Of a stretch of DNA of 64,000 nt, positions 31,501 to 43,070 are shown one piece after another (within the stretch, counting starts at the first letter, position 1; each line of letters opens with the position of its first letter). A program made the position numbers and the translations under genes. The notes under the pieces are model-generated. The model ran no database searches and had not been told where the DNA came from. It saw only the letters and a program-made list of their open reading frames with translations. Origin of the DNA: Armigeres subalbatus (taxonomy: Eukaryota; Arthropoda; Insecta; Diptera; Culicidae); NCBI RefSeq assembly GCF_024139115.2, contig NC_085140.1:155398452-155462451 (forward strand). Reading direction: 5' to 3'.

Positions 31501-32884
31501 GTTATTCGTTTACTGAGCAAGTAGCACGCTTGCCAGGTGTAATAAATAATTGATATGAAGCAATTATATGTTTCAAAACTGTTAATTACACCACATTTAT
31601 TCTAAGAAAATGCTAATTTGTTTGAATAACATTCTGAAAAACGGCATTCTTTCAAAGGTCATTCTGAAAAAGGTAGAATTCATCAAAAATCACACCGCAA
31701 AGTTACAGACCGCCTAATTATGTATTGAGAAAATAAATTCGCCAAATGTTTTGGAAATATGATACATCTAATACATATTGCGTAATAAGGATCTTATATT
31801 TTTTTCCCTTATTCTGGCCAAACTTGTGTGCATCAAAATAAGAGATCAGATTATTCCTTATTCTCATTCTCAATTAATTCATTCTTGCATTATTTCGAGC
31901 TAACGCCTATTTTTGAAGGACCAATCTACCATTTTCTTACTTTGTAAAAATGTTCTTTTAAAGAATACATCACATCCTCCATATTCAGAGAGATACATGT
32001 TTTAAAGAACGAATAAAACATTCGAACATTATTCGAGCAGATGCATTATTTTGAAGAAGGAATCACATTCACCATTGCCTCTTCCGGCAAACGCATTATT
32101 TTTGTTTACAAGATTCACATCCACCATTGCATTATATATTTGAAAAAGGAATATACACGACTGGAGTTTGATTCCGAAGATAGGAAAAATATTTGTCAAT
32201 CGGAATTGCAGTTTGATACTATCTTGAGAGAAAAAAAAACTACCTTAGAAAACGCTGAATCCTGACATCTTTATAATTCAACAACACATCTTGGAGGAAC
32301 AAGAACTACAAATACTACCAAAGGCTATTCAGCTGATATTTCCTATAAAATCTTGAATATATTTTTGAACGCTGCTTTTATCAGACGCATACAAAAGTCG
32401 ATTGCGAAGATGTGTTTGAAAGAGGATTTTATTTTCGGAATTCTTCCATTCGGGGAAATGTTACATTGGGGAATTGTTACATGGGAAATTGCATTCGGGA
32501 ATTGTTAATTCGGGAAATTAATTCGGAAATTGCATTCGGGGAATTGGTTTTCGGGAAATTGTCGTACAATCTTCGACAACGCTATATTTGAATTCTTCAT
32601 ATAAAGGTAAATCGACATATGCGATTAGAATGTACATTTATATGTAATTCAAAAAATAGTCGAAAGAAAGTGATACAATGTTCTTAGATGTATAATTAGT
32701 AAATTAATCCAAAATTCAACTAGTGGGATTTATTGATGATATTTGAAAAGGGAAAAAGGATTGTACGACATTCCCGAAACCAAATCCCTGAATGCAATTT
32801 CCGAATAACTCCTCGAATTACATTTCTCGAATGTAACATTCCCGAAAGAAACAATTTCCGAATGTAACATTTCCAATGCTTCTC

Positions 32885-33085
32885 TTCTTTGAGTAAGGCA
32901 CAAAACGATTGTAGGATTTCTGATCCAGAGGTTCGATTTCCGGTTCGGCTTAGGATGCTTCAGGTGGAAAGTTTTCGGCCCTTGAAGGGTTGTCCATTGC
33001 ACTTGCCACAAGACATTCATGCAACTGGCAGGCACGGAAAGCTTTCAATAACTGTGGAAATGCTAGTAGAACACTAAGTTGAAAA
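32885..33085 (+). mobile_element. SINE-like unit (third family), copy 2
   Basis: GAGGTTCGATTTCCGG, GATGCTTCAGGTGG, AGACATTCATGCAACTGG and GGAAAGCTTTCAATAACTG match copy 1 at 30785, with deletions. It probably travelled as part of the larger element, since both copies hold it at the same place. Confidence 0.7.
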
Positions 33086-33109
33086 AAAGCGCAAGGAAAG
33101 TTAAGAGAT

Positions 33110-33420
33110 ATTGCCTTCTTTGAATTTATAAGTTCTTGGTATGATGAATTCACCTGCCCGGTTTAGAGCAAAGGAAGAATAATGTCTTCCTCAAATGAAC
33201 ACATTTGCCCGGTATAAGGCAAAGAAGATAGATATTCCTTATTTAAATGAACTCGTTTGCCTGAACAAAGTGAAAAAAGATGCGCCTCTTTAAATGATCC
33301 CGTTCACGATGTACTGCTAATGGAGGAGATAATGCCTCCTTTATATAAACTCGTCTATCCAGTAAAAGCGTCTCGAGAGAAAACGTCTGTCCGTAATAAA
33401 GCAAGAAGAGGATATAATTC
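33110..33420. repeat. roughly 52-bp minisatellite, copy 2
   Basis: TCCTCAAATGAACACATTTGCC and GGTATAAGGCAAAGAAGATAG correspond to the same units at 31285-31330. Confidence 0.7.
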
Positions 33421-34734
33421 GTTCACTATAGAGCGCGCTTGCCAGATATAATAAAGGATTGATATGGAGCAATTTATGTTTCAAAACTGCTGCTATGCTT
33501 CACTTATCCCAGAAAATGCCAATTTGTAGAACATTGTGAAAAAAACGCCTAATGCTATTCTGAGAAAATGAATTACAAATGTTTTCGTTAAAATATACGT
33601 TCAATACATATTGCTTATATATTTTTTCCTTATTCTGGCCAAATTGGCATCAAAATAAAAGATCACATTAATCCTTATTATCATTCTCGATTCTATCATC
33701 TTTGCATTATTTCGAGCTAACGCCTGTTTCTGAAGAAGGACAGCTACCATTGCCTTACTTGTGAGAATGTCTTTAAAAGAAGGATCACATCCTATTCTCT
33801 TATTTCGGCAGAGACTTCAGACGGAAACATTCTTTAAAATCAACTGATCCATTTCCCATTGCATTATTTCGAGCAATGCATTATTTTTTAAGAAGGAATC
33901 ACATTCATCATTTCCTTCTTCCGGGAAAACGCATTATTTTTGTTTAAAAGGATTCACATTAACCATTGCCTCATACTTCTAAGAAGATGTTACAGGACAG
34001 GAGTTTGATTACGAAGATAGAAAAATATTTACAAAACGCTTTCAATCGAAAATGCCGTTTGCGATTATGCTTTCTAAAAATACAGGGTTGTTCGACTATT
34101 ATAAATCAAAAGCAGCTTGGAAATCATTGTACTTTGATATCTTTATAATTTGTAAACACATCTTGGAGGATCAAGAATATCTCATATACCAAAGGATATT
34201 GAACTGATAAGTGTAGCACATACATGGCGTACTTGAGATTGGACACTAGTGAATAGTGATACTCAGTGATACTTTTCTTTTGAAATCTTATCGATTGCTA
34301 TCAGAAATCAAGGAGGGTCGATTCCACCAGGATAAAATCAGAAAGCATGAGGATTATTACCGGCCACACCCATCATCACCAAAGGATATTGCCCTGGTAA
34401 TGTCCAATGAGACACACTTGAACGTGTCTTTAAAGGCTGTTTATTTTGGACGCATACAGTCGATTCGGGAATTGTTCCATTCGGGAAATGTTCTGGGAAA
34501 TTGTTACATCTGGAGAAATTGCTGGGGAATTGTTATATTCGGGAAATTACATTCGGGAAATTGCATTCGGGAATTGGTTTTCGGGAATTGTCGTACAATC
34601 GGAAAAAAGATTAGTGATAAATAATGAGTAAAACATAACCACTTCCCTTCATTCCTTACTTTTCATCTCCCATCGTTAATTTTCATTTCACTCAGCACTC
34701 CTTTACCATAATAAGAAGTGACAGCTGAGAAGCG

Positions 34735-35045
34735 TGAAATGAGAGATAAAAGTGAAAAGTGAAAAGAGATAAATGCGAAGGGGAGGGAAGCAAAATGAAG
34801 AATGAAGATGTTAGAAAGAGGAAGGAAGAAGAGGAAGAAAGAAGATGGAAGAAAAGAAAGGAAGAAGGAGATGGAAGAAGAAAAGGAAGATGGGGTAGGA
34901 AAAAGAAGAAGAAGCGAGCAGGAAAAGGAAAAGGAACAGAACGAAACGAACAAGGAAGAAGAAAAGAAAGGAGGAAAGATGATGGATGAAGGAAGAGGGA
35001 AGAAGCATAGAGGAAGAAGGGAGTTGAAAGAAAAAAAAAAAGAAA
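34735..35045. repeat. polypurine tract, about 310 bp
   Basis: The plus strand is almost only A and G (GAAGAAGAGGAAGAAAGAAG and similar) with very few pyrimidines. It follows a short GAAGTGAGA-type segment at 34640-34735. The highly charged ORFs on one strand and Phe/Ser/Leu ORFs on the other are composition artefacts. Confidence 0.85.
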
Positions 35046-35251
35046 TTATATCTTCTTGTTTGACCTCTAATGATTATTTGGCATTATGCCCATTCGGCTT
35101 AATAACCTTTGGCCTAATGGTTGATACAATCCGAACATCTGCAATGAACTGATTTGAATTGCGAAACGCACACAAGAGCTCAAAAGACTGGTATGAACAT
35201 GTTGTTTTTACGTGTTGATAACAAGTAACAAGTGTTATTATTTGGTAACCC

Positions 35252-35345
35252 AAGCAGCACACTTGTCATAAACGAGTTGCTGTCACTTATGTACGACCAA
35301 GTCCAGTCATATATGAGTTGCAACTAAATTGGTCTAATTTTGCTA
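35252..35345. mobile_element. copy of the GCAGCACAC short repeat
   Basis: CCCAAGCAGCACACTTGTC and CCAGTCATATATGAGTTGCA match, in the opposite orientation for the first block, the 90-bp insertion at 24788-24877. Confidence 0.55.
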
Positions 35346-35700
35346 CTGAGAAACCAAATGACCTCAGCTCCAGAACAATTTGAATAAGCTAGAACATTTG
35401 ATACCGACTCATTAAAATAGTGAATCATCTGCTAGGGCGCTGGGTTTTAATGGACATGTGGGTTACTTTCGGTTTGATTCCAGGCCTAGTTAAATGGTAG
35501 ACCTTAACCTGACAAATTTGGAGAACCCAGAACATCTGCTTTGGACATATTTAAATAGTGGAACATCTGCGTGGGAATGCTGGGTAGCTTTAGGTTTGAC
35601 CAAGATAACCATCCAATAGTTAACCAGATCAAATGATCTGAACCCGGAACAACCTCAAATCACTATTTTGGTCCGAATTGTGAAATGCATTGCAAGATCT
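35346..35700. repeat. degenerate tandem repeat, about 125 bp
   Basis: TTAAAATAGTGAATCATCTGC and TTTAAATAGTGGAACATCTG recur at a 125-base spacing. Each is followed by a GCTGGGT block and a TTTCGGTTTGA/TTTAGGTTTGA block. Two to three units are visible. Confidence 0.55.
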
Positions 35701-36860
35701 GACCCATTTTCTACAGCAGTGGAATAATGTCCTACATCAAATAAACTTTGTTGCAATAAAATCGGTTAACAGAACGTAATTAAAAGACTTCTGTATGGAG
35801 TGGCATCTATGCATCGCGTCGCATCGTGCGATCTACTCTGGCTTTCTCTAACGTCCGACATGCCTATCGTATACTTTTGTCGAATGCTTACTTACTCCTA
35901 ACGTCACGCACTCACGGTGCACTGACAATAGACGATAATTGTTCTCAAGAAAATTGCTATCTAGATACTTTTACAGCATACATTTATCCAATTCGTAACT
36001 GGAGTACTCGAAAAGTATAAGACTTTTAATGTCGCTTCTGTTCGCAAAGTAAAGATTATTGAGCATGGACCAGAAAATATATTCAGACAACGACCCACTA
36101 GCGTTCAAGTACTTATGCTACCAACCACGGCACATGGCGAACAACAAAACGACAATTTAAACAGCAGAAGTTTCTCTGGCATCTTTGAAGGAATCATCTG
36201 AATACTATGTTGTGCTGATATTCAAAATAAAAAAATACAATACAACGCATAGAACCAAAGCTTTTGATGCATGTTGATAGCATCAGTGTCACATATCTTC
36301 CACATCAACGACTCTTCCGTACACAATCATCAAAATCAAATCGCTTAAGGCCACCAGTCAGTTCTTCCTATGTACTTACGGAAACAGTTTCGTATCATCT
36401 ATGCTTGATACGCTTCAATGCACTTTACATATTGGATCAGAAGCTGTTCATTTGTCATGTTTGAAGCGGTGCGCATGGATTCGTGACATATTGCTGTGAG
36501 GGCGGATTGTCAGATTTACATCAAAAGACACCCCATACTGGAATTTGATGCATGAGTATACATCGACCTATATTATCTGCCTGAGTGTTATGGCAACACA
36601 TTGAATGGCGACAAATGTTGGCGATGCAGTTGGAGTTCAGATAAACATTTGAAAGTACGAGGCGGTAACTAGTACCCGGACGGTAGCGACTCACCTAGAA
36701 ATGGCATGCATCCAATTCAAATGTCACCGAATCGGATTTTTTCCATGCGTCTCTGTAATGATGAAATGCTCGTGTTTATTGGGTCAGGTGAACTTTGATT
36801 GACTATTCTAGAGAATATTCCCCGTTTTTGACAAAAGGTGAGCAGTGAGCATTTAAATGA
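35701..36860. other. non-coding, no feature seen
   Basis: No gene, repeat or RNA that I can support. GCATCGCGTCGCATCGTGCG at 35810-35829 is a minor internal duplication. Confidence 0.35.
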
Positions 36861-36867
36861 TTCTTCA

Positions 36868-37080
36868 TCTTCTTTTCTTCAATGGCCCTATTCAACTGAA
36901 AATTGGCCTGCTTTTCAACTTAGTATTCTATTAATTCCCTCAGTTATTATTTGAAAGCTTTTCTATGCCCTCCATTGCAGAGTATGTATCTTGTGTGACA
37001 AGTACAATTAATGGATACACTACGCCCAGGGAGTCGAAAATGTTTCATCGAAAACATCTCCGGATTGGGAATCCTCCGCC
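36868..37080 (-). mobile_element. SINE-like unit (third family), minus copy
   Basis: Read on the minus strand it has CTCCCTGGGC, AATGTATCCATT-like GTGTATCCATTAATTGTAC, CACACAAGATACAT, AAAGCTTTCAAATAATAACTG, ACTAAGTTGAAAA and GGGCCATTGAAGAAAAGAAG. These parallel the blocks of 30785-31050. Confidence 0.6.
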
Positions 37081-37189
37081 TATGCTCGCAGTTTTAATGA
37101 TTATTCTAATTTTACTTGGAATTAGGAGGTTATAAGGAAAAGAGCGTAAGTGACAAATTGTCAGGCCTATGGGGTCGCGGTTAGTCGAC

Positions 37190-37345
37190 GACGAGTTTAA
37201 GTTCAGAAAACGTGTCACGGAGGTCCCCATGCTTTCAAAGGGCAGGAATTTCGTTTTCATGCTCAACTCCCGCAAATCCCGCCATTTAGAAACGATGAGG
37301 ACTAAATCCGTGACACGTTTTCCGAACTGTAAACCAGACTTAAAC
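37190..37345. repeat. inverted repeat around AACGTGTCACGG
   Basis: GTTCAGAAAACGTGTCACGG at 37201-37220 is complemented by CCGTGACACGTTTTCCGAAC at 37308-37327, and GTTTAAG by CTTAAAC outside that. It forms a stem with an 87-base loop. Origin unknown. Confidence 0.6.
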
Positions 37346-37459
37346 TTTTTATTGATCAAATTAGTTCCTGTTATAATGTCGTTCAATGTCCCGCCGACAA
37401 TGATTTTCACATGTTTAAGCGCTAGCGCTTTAGTTGTGAAATGCGCACACAATCAAATT

Positions 37460-38404
37460 AAAATTGATCATTGCAGTCATGGTCGATGGTAATTTCTCTA
37501 GTGTACGTTTGTTTGTCTGTGTCAATAGTTTTTTTCAAATTGATTATGTCTCCTACGCAGCGTTTCCTCGCTAACTTAAATTCATTCTAAATACTTTGGG
37601 ACAATTATTATTGGAAAGTGGGAATTGCAAATCTACCATAAGATTTAATTTTGTTTCTATTTTGCTTGAATTATTGTTTATAATGAACGAAAAATTCACC
37701 ATTACAACTAGGCAGATTAATCTGAAAAAAATCCGAGCGATCATTGAATTTACGAGACAAAACCAACCGACCTTTGTACGCGATACTCAAGCGACATTGT
37801 TCTCAAAACAGCGCTTCGAAACACTGTATTTTAATTATCTCAAAAGCTATTAATTTACGTAATGAACCCAGTCGTGAATAGAATAACCTGATCAAATACT
37901 GAATCGGATAATAATCAGTGCATGGAAGCAGGCAAATTGATAAAAACAGTGGATTACCGAGTTGTCGCAGCCAGACAAAGGCCGCGCAGTGACAATTAAT
38001 TATACGCCGGATAGTCGAAGGACGGTGCAGTTTATTTGAAAAATGACAATTAGATTCAATGAATTCAAAACTATAGCGATTCAATTGATCCGTATGCTAT
38101 TTATCTATTTTCCAAGCGATCTAGCATCCCTTTCGAATTATTCCTATGTGGGTCAGTGAAGCGTTGATTTGATAGTTTAACAAATGGTATAATTTCGCTG
38201 GTGGGAAGGGTAAACTGCGAAGGTAAGGAATTTTATTTGCATATAACTGATACAGATTTCTACTAACATTATTTCTTTTAGCTTTTTAAGGATCAGGTAT
38301 TCAGAAACTATACAAATTGCAAAACTGCAAAACAAAAGCAAAAATGGAGTCAGAGTCGAATTTATCTTATAAGAATCTTTTCAATTGATATTTTTTGTTC
38401 TTAG
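37460..38404. other. non-coding, no feature seen
   Basis: AT-rich, with no supported feature. Confidence 0.35.
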
Positions 38405-38429
38405 NNNNNNNNNNNNNNNNNNNNNNNNN
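38405..38429. other. assembly gap, 25 N
   Basis: Exactly 25 N. The second gap (42548-42572) has the same length, so this is a fixed-size placeholder and the true distance is unknown. Confidence 0.99.
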
Positions 38430-40509
38430 CGTCACGAAACAACGGACAGGAGCGTCATATGGATAGGGTGAATTGGTAATTGCAATTAATGAAAAGATTC
38501 TGAAAAAACTTCCAGTGATTTAAATGTTGAAATTACGAAAACGAAATTTGTTTTATATATCGCCATTTAATCTTAGACAACGAGTTCCCACTGATTATGC
38601 AGTTTTAATAGTTGAATCTAAGAAGTTAAATTTAATATTTAGCTGTATAAATGATTATTCTTTGTCATACAGCTTGAACTTGATTCTCATAAAATGATAA
38701 GATGTGAGAACAAAAAACTTGGGTTGAACTATCATTATGATAGGTAGTTTCTTTTTAAAACACACGTAATGCTTCACATTTTATCAGAATATAACATGAT
38801 TTCTTCGTGGTAATTGCTTAGCAAAGGATAGTTTTGTAGAGTATTCAAATCGATGTGCATGTTAATTATTTAAATAACCGCCACAGTTTATTTTCATGGG
38901 TTTGTTAACGCAGAAAATCGTCGGTGCATATTCTTAAATTAACTCTCGGTACGATAATTTCAACTGCAAAATATTTTTGCGTGAAGGAAGTCGAGAAAAT
39001 TTCCAACCCAAAATTTCATATTAAGGTAGCCTCACACCTCGGAATTTGGTTTTCCATATTATGCGATGTTGAGTACGGAGAATCATATAATCCCGGCCCC
39101 ATTTAAAATGCACGGGACGCGGGGACCAAAATCCGGCGGAAGGTTTTCCCAAGGTGTAAGGTTACTTTTACCCCAGAGAAAGAAAGTCTCGTTTTCATTA
39201 GCGTTGGTTTTAATATGGTTTATTTGTATGGATTTAACAATCGGATTAATCAGAGAAATATTATGGGGTTAATATAATTAAATAGAAATGGATGAATCAC
39301 CCATTTTGCATTAGATTTTTATAAACTATTTTAAAAGCAACATCTCCGTGCCCATTTATCCATTGACGTTACTTCCCTCCTCTGTATTTCCAGCCCAGTT
39401 CACCCATTAATACTTCACCTAATATATTCTATCTGCGAAATCCTTATAAATTTCCAAGTTATGCGACATTCAAGCGTTATCAATGAAAATGAAACGTCGG
39501 TAAAATTTGCCATCTGATTTTTTTCAATCGCTCCTTCAATCTTCAGTCGGCCATCTTAGGGTCATCTGCTACCTCTTTCCTAATATCACAAGTTTCATAA
39601 TCACAAGTTTGAAAAACCAATTAAACTTATTGAGCCAAAATTACGGGTGCAATGATATCATACTACAGATATCAAGTTGTTTTTGGCTGTTACCCTATAA
39701 ATAAATAATTGTTTCGATTAATCCAGCAACAAACCACGTTGTAGTGATATCTATATTTTAAGCACCCAGCCCCGTAGTGCTTGAGTATATACGAGCCTAT
39801 ATCAAAATAACTAATGAGTAATGCAATTGTGTTATTAACAATAAAAAAATAAAATTAGGTTCATCTTTAACCTTTTACGCCATAATCGAGAAATGCTCCC
39901 ATGTGTAGTTTGACACAACCACCTGACCAATTTTCGGGGTACACTGAGAATGTACTGGAGCCAGTTGCTCACGGGTTGTCTTCAGCACACTATCGTGGAT
40001 GATTCTAAGCTTCATTTTGATAAATTTTATTTTCAGCTACACAGTAAAAATTCGGAAAATTACACGCTATGGAAATATTTGAAATCATATTTTTGTGTTC
40101 AATAGCCTTTAATTTTACATCCAACTTTTCTTGTAAGCAATATTGAATACAAGCTCAATATAAACGACAACCCGTAATTTTAAAAGTGATGGAAAACGAG
40201 TCGAATCGAACGGAGACTTTTTGTTACATATATGCTGTAACATTTTTGTACTGTGTAGAAAGTAAAACTTACCTAGATAAGCGTTGCCTTTGACAGACAC
40301 GACATATAGCAAATTTTTCTTCTACAAGGTGTTTGTTTGGACATTTTGAACTTATGCTCCAAAGACATTTATGCTCTATAACCTTTGTAGATGGCGCTGT
40401 ACGTTATTTCCTTAAAAACAGCGATAAAATGATTTTCTTCTGTGTTACCCAGGTTTTAGAAGCTTATTAGTGGATTGAAATTAAGTAAAAATACACTGTT
40501 TAGCAACAT
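38430..40509. other. non-coding, no feature seen
   Basis: AT-rich, with no repeat family recognised and no ORF above background. Confidence 0.35.
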
Positions 40510-41035
40510 ATAATAACTTACGAATGGGCAGATGCCGGCAGCTGAAATTTTGTATTTTGCCGCAGTTGAAATTCAACCAGTCGTCGATCATCAATCCCTG
40601 ATGTCTTAAAGCCCGCACGGGCGGTATGTCGTGCCTTCCTACGGTAATCTGTATCCACGGATTCTCGGCAGTTGCTGACCAGCATCACTTGTTTTGTGGT
40701 GAGCCAGCTGCTTATTTTTACTTCCAGTGACTCTCCGGTTATCGTGACGACATCATCCGCGAATCCAAGATCTACCACCTTTGGGCAACTTAAGTTTTAG
40801 AACTCCGTTGTGATAACGTTCCACAGCGTTGGGCCTAGTGGGACCCTTGCGGAAACCAGCCGTAACCCCAATCGACTTCTGTCCCGAATCCGGTTCTGGA
40901 AGAACTCTTAAGGATTCTAACAGCCAAGGACCCGCATACCGTGCAGCGCTGCGGATGGCCTCCCAGCTGGCACAGTTAAAAGCGTTTTTGACCTCAATCG
41001 TTACTACAGCGCAGAATCGATTACCAATCTTCTTC
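40510..41035 (-). pseudogene. R1-like LINE RT fragment (3' piece)
   Basis: On the minus strand: NRFCAVVTIEVKNAFNCASW (motif A, with V for D), SLRVLPEPDSGQKSIGVTAG, then a frameshift in the VPQGS region, LKLKLPKG, LGFADDVVTI (catalytic FADD at 40752-40763), and TTKQVMLVSNCRE. These match the order of the 45-46 kb LINE (NRFCAVVTIGVKNAFN, GQKSITVTAG, FANDVVL, KTEVMLVSN). It is broken by frameshifts, and the SINE at 41036 cuts it from its upstream piece. Confidence 0.8.
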
Positions 41036-41282
41036 GTGCCCTCCTTAGCCGCGATAAGATGTGCGGCTAAAGGAAGACCATGCTGAGGGTAGCTGGGTCT
41101 GATTCCTGGTGCCGGTCTAGGCAATTTTCGGTTTGAAATTGTTTCGTTTTTTATGCCCAGGAAATAAAAGTATTATCGTTTTAGCCTCAGATATATGAAT
41201 GCATACATAAATGGTTACTTGGCTTAGAAACCTGCAGTTTATAACTGTGGGATGCTGAACTGCGAGGTGGCAATGTTCCTGT
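41036..41282 (+). mobile_element. Feilai-like SINE inside the LINE fragment
   Basis: GCCCTCCTTAGCCGCGATAAG, GGGTCTGATTCCTGGTGCCG and GGCAATTTTCGG are present, then the body as far as GAGGTGGCAATGTTCCTGTGGGG. The triplet tail is lost. LINE coding sequence lies on both sides on the opposite strand. Confidence 0.85.
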
Positions 41283-41380
41283 GGGGACGCTCTCCAACTC
41301 TCTGCAACTCTGCCAACAATGACCGTCCTGATTGTATCCACCGTCGATCTGCCTTTTTGACACATTAGCCACTTTTTCAT
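41283..41380 (-). pseudogene. R1-like LINE RT fragment (5' piece)
   Basis: CQKGRSTVDTIRTVIVGRVAES matches FRKGRSTVDAIKAV in the 45-kb LINE. With 40510-41035 it makes one RT fragment, split by the SINE. Confidence 0.75.
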
Positions 41381-41900
41381 ATAGTAATTTTAGCTAATTT
41401 TCTCGCAACAAGTTGCATTCAATAGGGAACAAAGCCTTGTTGATCACTATTGAGTTTAAAAGTTATTAAGAAAATTAAATCTAACTATATAAGCGCCATA
41501 TAAGGTTGGTGTCTTGGCTAAATGCGAGAAAGGGCCATCTGAGTCTGAGCCGGAGCCGGTCAAAATCGGAGACATTACCTCCTATTGTTTTTATTGCGGG
41601 AAAACAACCTCAATTTTAAATATAAAAATGTAAAAATAACCCGAAATCTGTGTAAGCAATGCACAGCAAGAACGCGAAAACCTCAAAGTCGGGTCGCAAG
41701 TATGAAAATGTTTCATTTGTCAAGTCGATGTGCTCCGGTTATCGACCGATGACCAATTTGTTGATCTTTGTTCTGTAGTAGCAGATTATGTTGAAAATAA
41801 AATTGAAGTTATCAAAAGAAGCATAGAAGTGATTTTTTGTATGCAAATAAAATGTGATCAAAGCAATCGACTAGTAATGATAATCTGGTATTATTGCGAG
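41381..41900. other. non-coding, no feature seen
   Basis: TTTTCTCGCAACAAGTTGCATTC at 41398-41420 matches the monomer landmark of the 46.8-48.1 kb repeat. Nothing else is supported. Confidence 0.35.
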
Positions 41901-41904
41901 GGTT

Positions 41905-42085
41905 TGTAAACAAAGATTCAAGAGTCGATAAGTCGATCTGATTGCCCTCCCACGCAAACATTCACCGTAGACAGATAGGAGAGGTTTCGCTCACTTGTTG
42001 GTGGTGTTGGTTTTGGAAGTGTTATCAGATCGGACAAATCGAGGTTTGAATCTTTGCGTAAAACCACATAGTCCTTTTGAATAAG
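41905..42085. repeat. foldback MITE, second copy (see 1180-1345)
   Basis: CAAAGATTCAAGAGTCGATAAG and its inexact complement ATCGAGGTTTGAATCTTTG bracket CTGATTGCCCTCCCACGC and GAGAGGTTTCGCTC. It is longer in the middle than the copy at 1180. Confidence 0.6.
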
Positions 42086-42547
42086 TACCTGAGAAATGTC
42101 CATGATTATCGAATTTCGATTGACAGAATAAAACGAACACAAACAAAAACGAATCTGATTACGAACATTTTGGTACATCCTATGTATCACTAGCGCCACA
42201 TATTCACGTCCACTGGAATCAATTACGCTTTCTTATCACTTAATTGTAAGAAGCAAAGCAGGGTATTCATTTTAAATCATTTTCTTCCATTTCAATCACA
42301 AGAAATATGCGTAGAACGCGTCAATCATTAATTTAGGATGATCCTTCGTTTAACTCACTTTTATCTGCCAATTGGCTTTTGTTTTCACTTTTACTCAACA
42401 CAATACAATCCAACCCGTGAGCAACTTGACGTTCCAGTAGTTGTCAGTGTATGATCTAAGGCCTGTTTTGAAATGTATTGTACCCATTGTAGTACATATA
42501 ATAGAATCTGCGTATGGAAGACGTTCGCGGTTATCCAAGAAATACTA
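42086..42547. other. non-coding, no feature seen
   Basis: No supported feature up to the gap. Confidence 0.35.
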
Positions 42548-42572
42548 NNNNNNNNNNNNNNNNNNNNNNNNN
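42548..42572. other. assembly gap, 25 N
   Basis: Fixed-size placeholder, the same length as the gap at 38405. Confidence 0.99.
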
Positions 42573-42809
42573 ATTATTCTTAGACTATGTGTTCCATCGT
42601 TGACTAATACTATCATACTTATTTGCTTTGATTACATTTTAAGTTTTTGATTATTGAATACATTTCAATTGTCTTTGGCAGTTCGGATATATCCTCTGGA
42701 TGAATTGAACCATGTAGGAATTATGTACAATGCTTTTAACTTAAACTAAACTTAGCCTAATTAGTATTTACTAAAAGTACAAGGTTTAATACTAAATTTA
42801 ATAAGACAT

Positions 42810-42975
42810 CCGACTCGTTAATAACGTTCGATGGAATGAAGCAGGGCGGTGTGCTGTGCACTCTAATCTGCTATTCAACATAACTCTGGAAGGTGCCATT
42901 TGAAGATCTGGTGTATAAATAAACCATCATCAACAACTCTTACATGCTCATTGGTTTTGCGGATGACAAATATAA
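42810..42975 (+). pseudogene. RTE-like LINE RT fragment
   Basis: Frame pieces read FDGMKQGGVLC (the GLRQGDGLS block), then after a frameshift WKVPFEDLVYK, and TIINNSYMLIGFADD (catalytic FADD near 42955-42966). This is RT motifs 4 and 5 of an RTE-like LINE, different from the R1-like element that starts directly after. Only about 55 residues survive. Confidence 0.65.
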
Positions 42976-43070
42976 AATTTCCACAAACAAAAATAAATTA
43001 GCACTATTAAAAGCAAAAAATGCAATTATAAAAACAACTACAGGAACTATAGCTTGGGAGGTCAAACCTG

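Larger units (their letters stand above)
30620..32577. mobile_element. minisatellite-bearing TIR element, copy 1
   Basis: Ends GACGATTATCGACAATTCCC and, inverted, GAAGATTGTACGACAATTTCC match. The next 150 bases at each end are runs of CCCGAATGTAACAATT-type units (left) and their complement (right). Inside lie a SINE-like block (30785-31050), a roughly 52-bp minisatellite (31110-31500) and CATTATTT-TTCACAT-rich degenerate repeats. There is no coding frame. Copy 2 follows in the same orientation at 32758. Confidence 0.75.
32758..34600. mobile_element. minisatellite-bearing TIR element, copy 2
   Basis: Ends GATTGTACGACATTCCCG and GATTGTACGACAATTCCCG are inverted. GGAAAAAG at the left flank and GGAAAAAA at the right suggest an 8-bp target duplication with one change. 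The internal order (terminal CCCGAATG repeats, SINE-like unit, 52-bp minisatellite, AT-rich degenerate repeats) is the same as in copy 1, at an offset of about 2.05 kb. Long TIRs built of repeats plus an 8-9-bp target would fit hAT- or Mutator-like non-autonomous elements. The superfamily is not settled. Confidence 0.75.

Noticed and set aside
34663..35152. Highly charged and Phe/Leu/Ser ORFs
   Set aside because: Composition artefacts of the polypurine tract on either strand.
37045..37492. 135- and 107-residue overlapping ORFs
   Set aside because: They lie over an inverted repeat and a SINE end; no domain or codon pattern supports coding.
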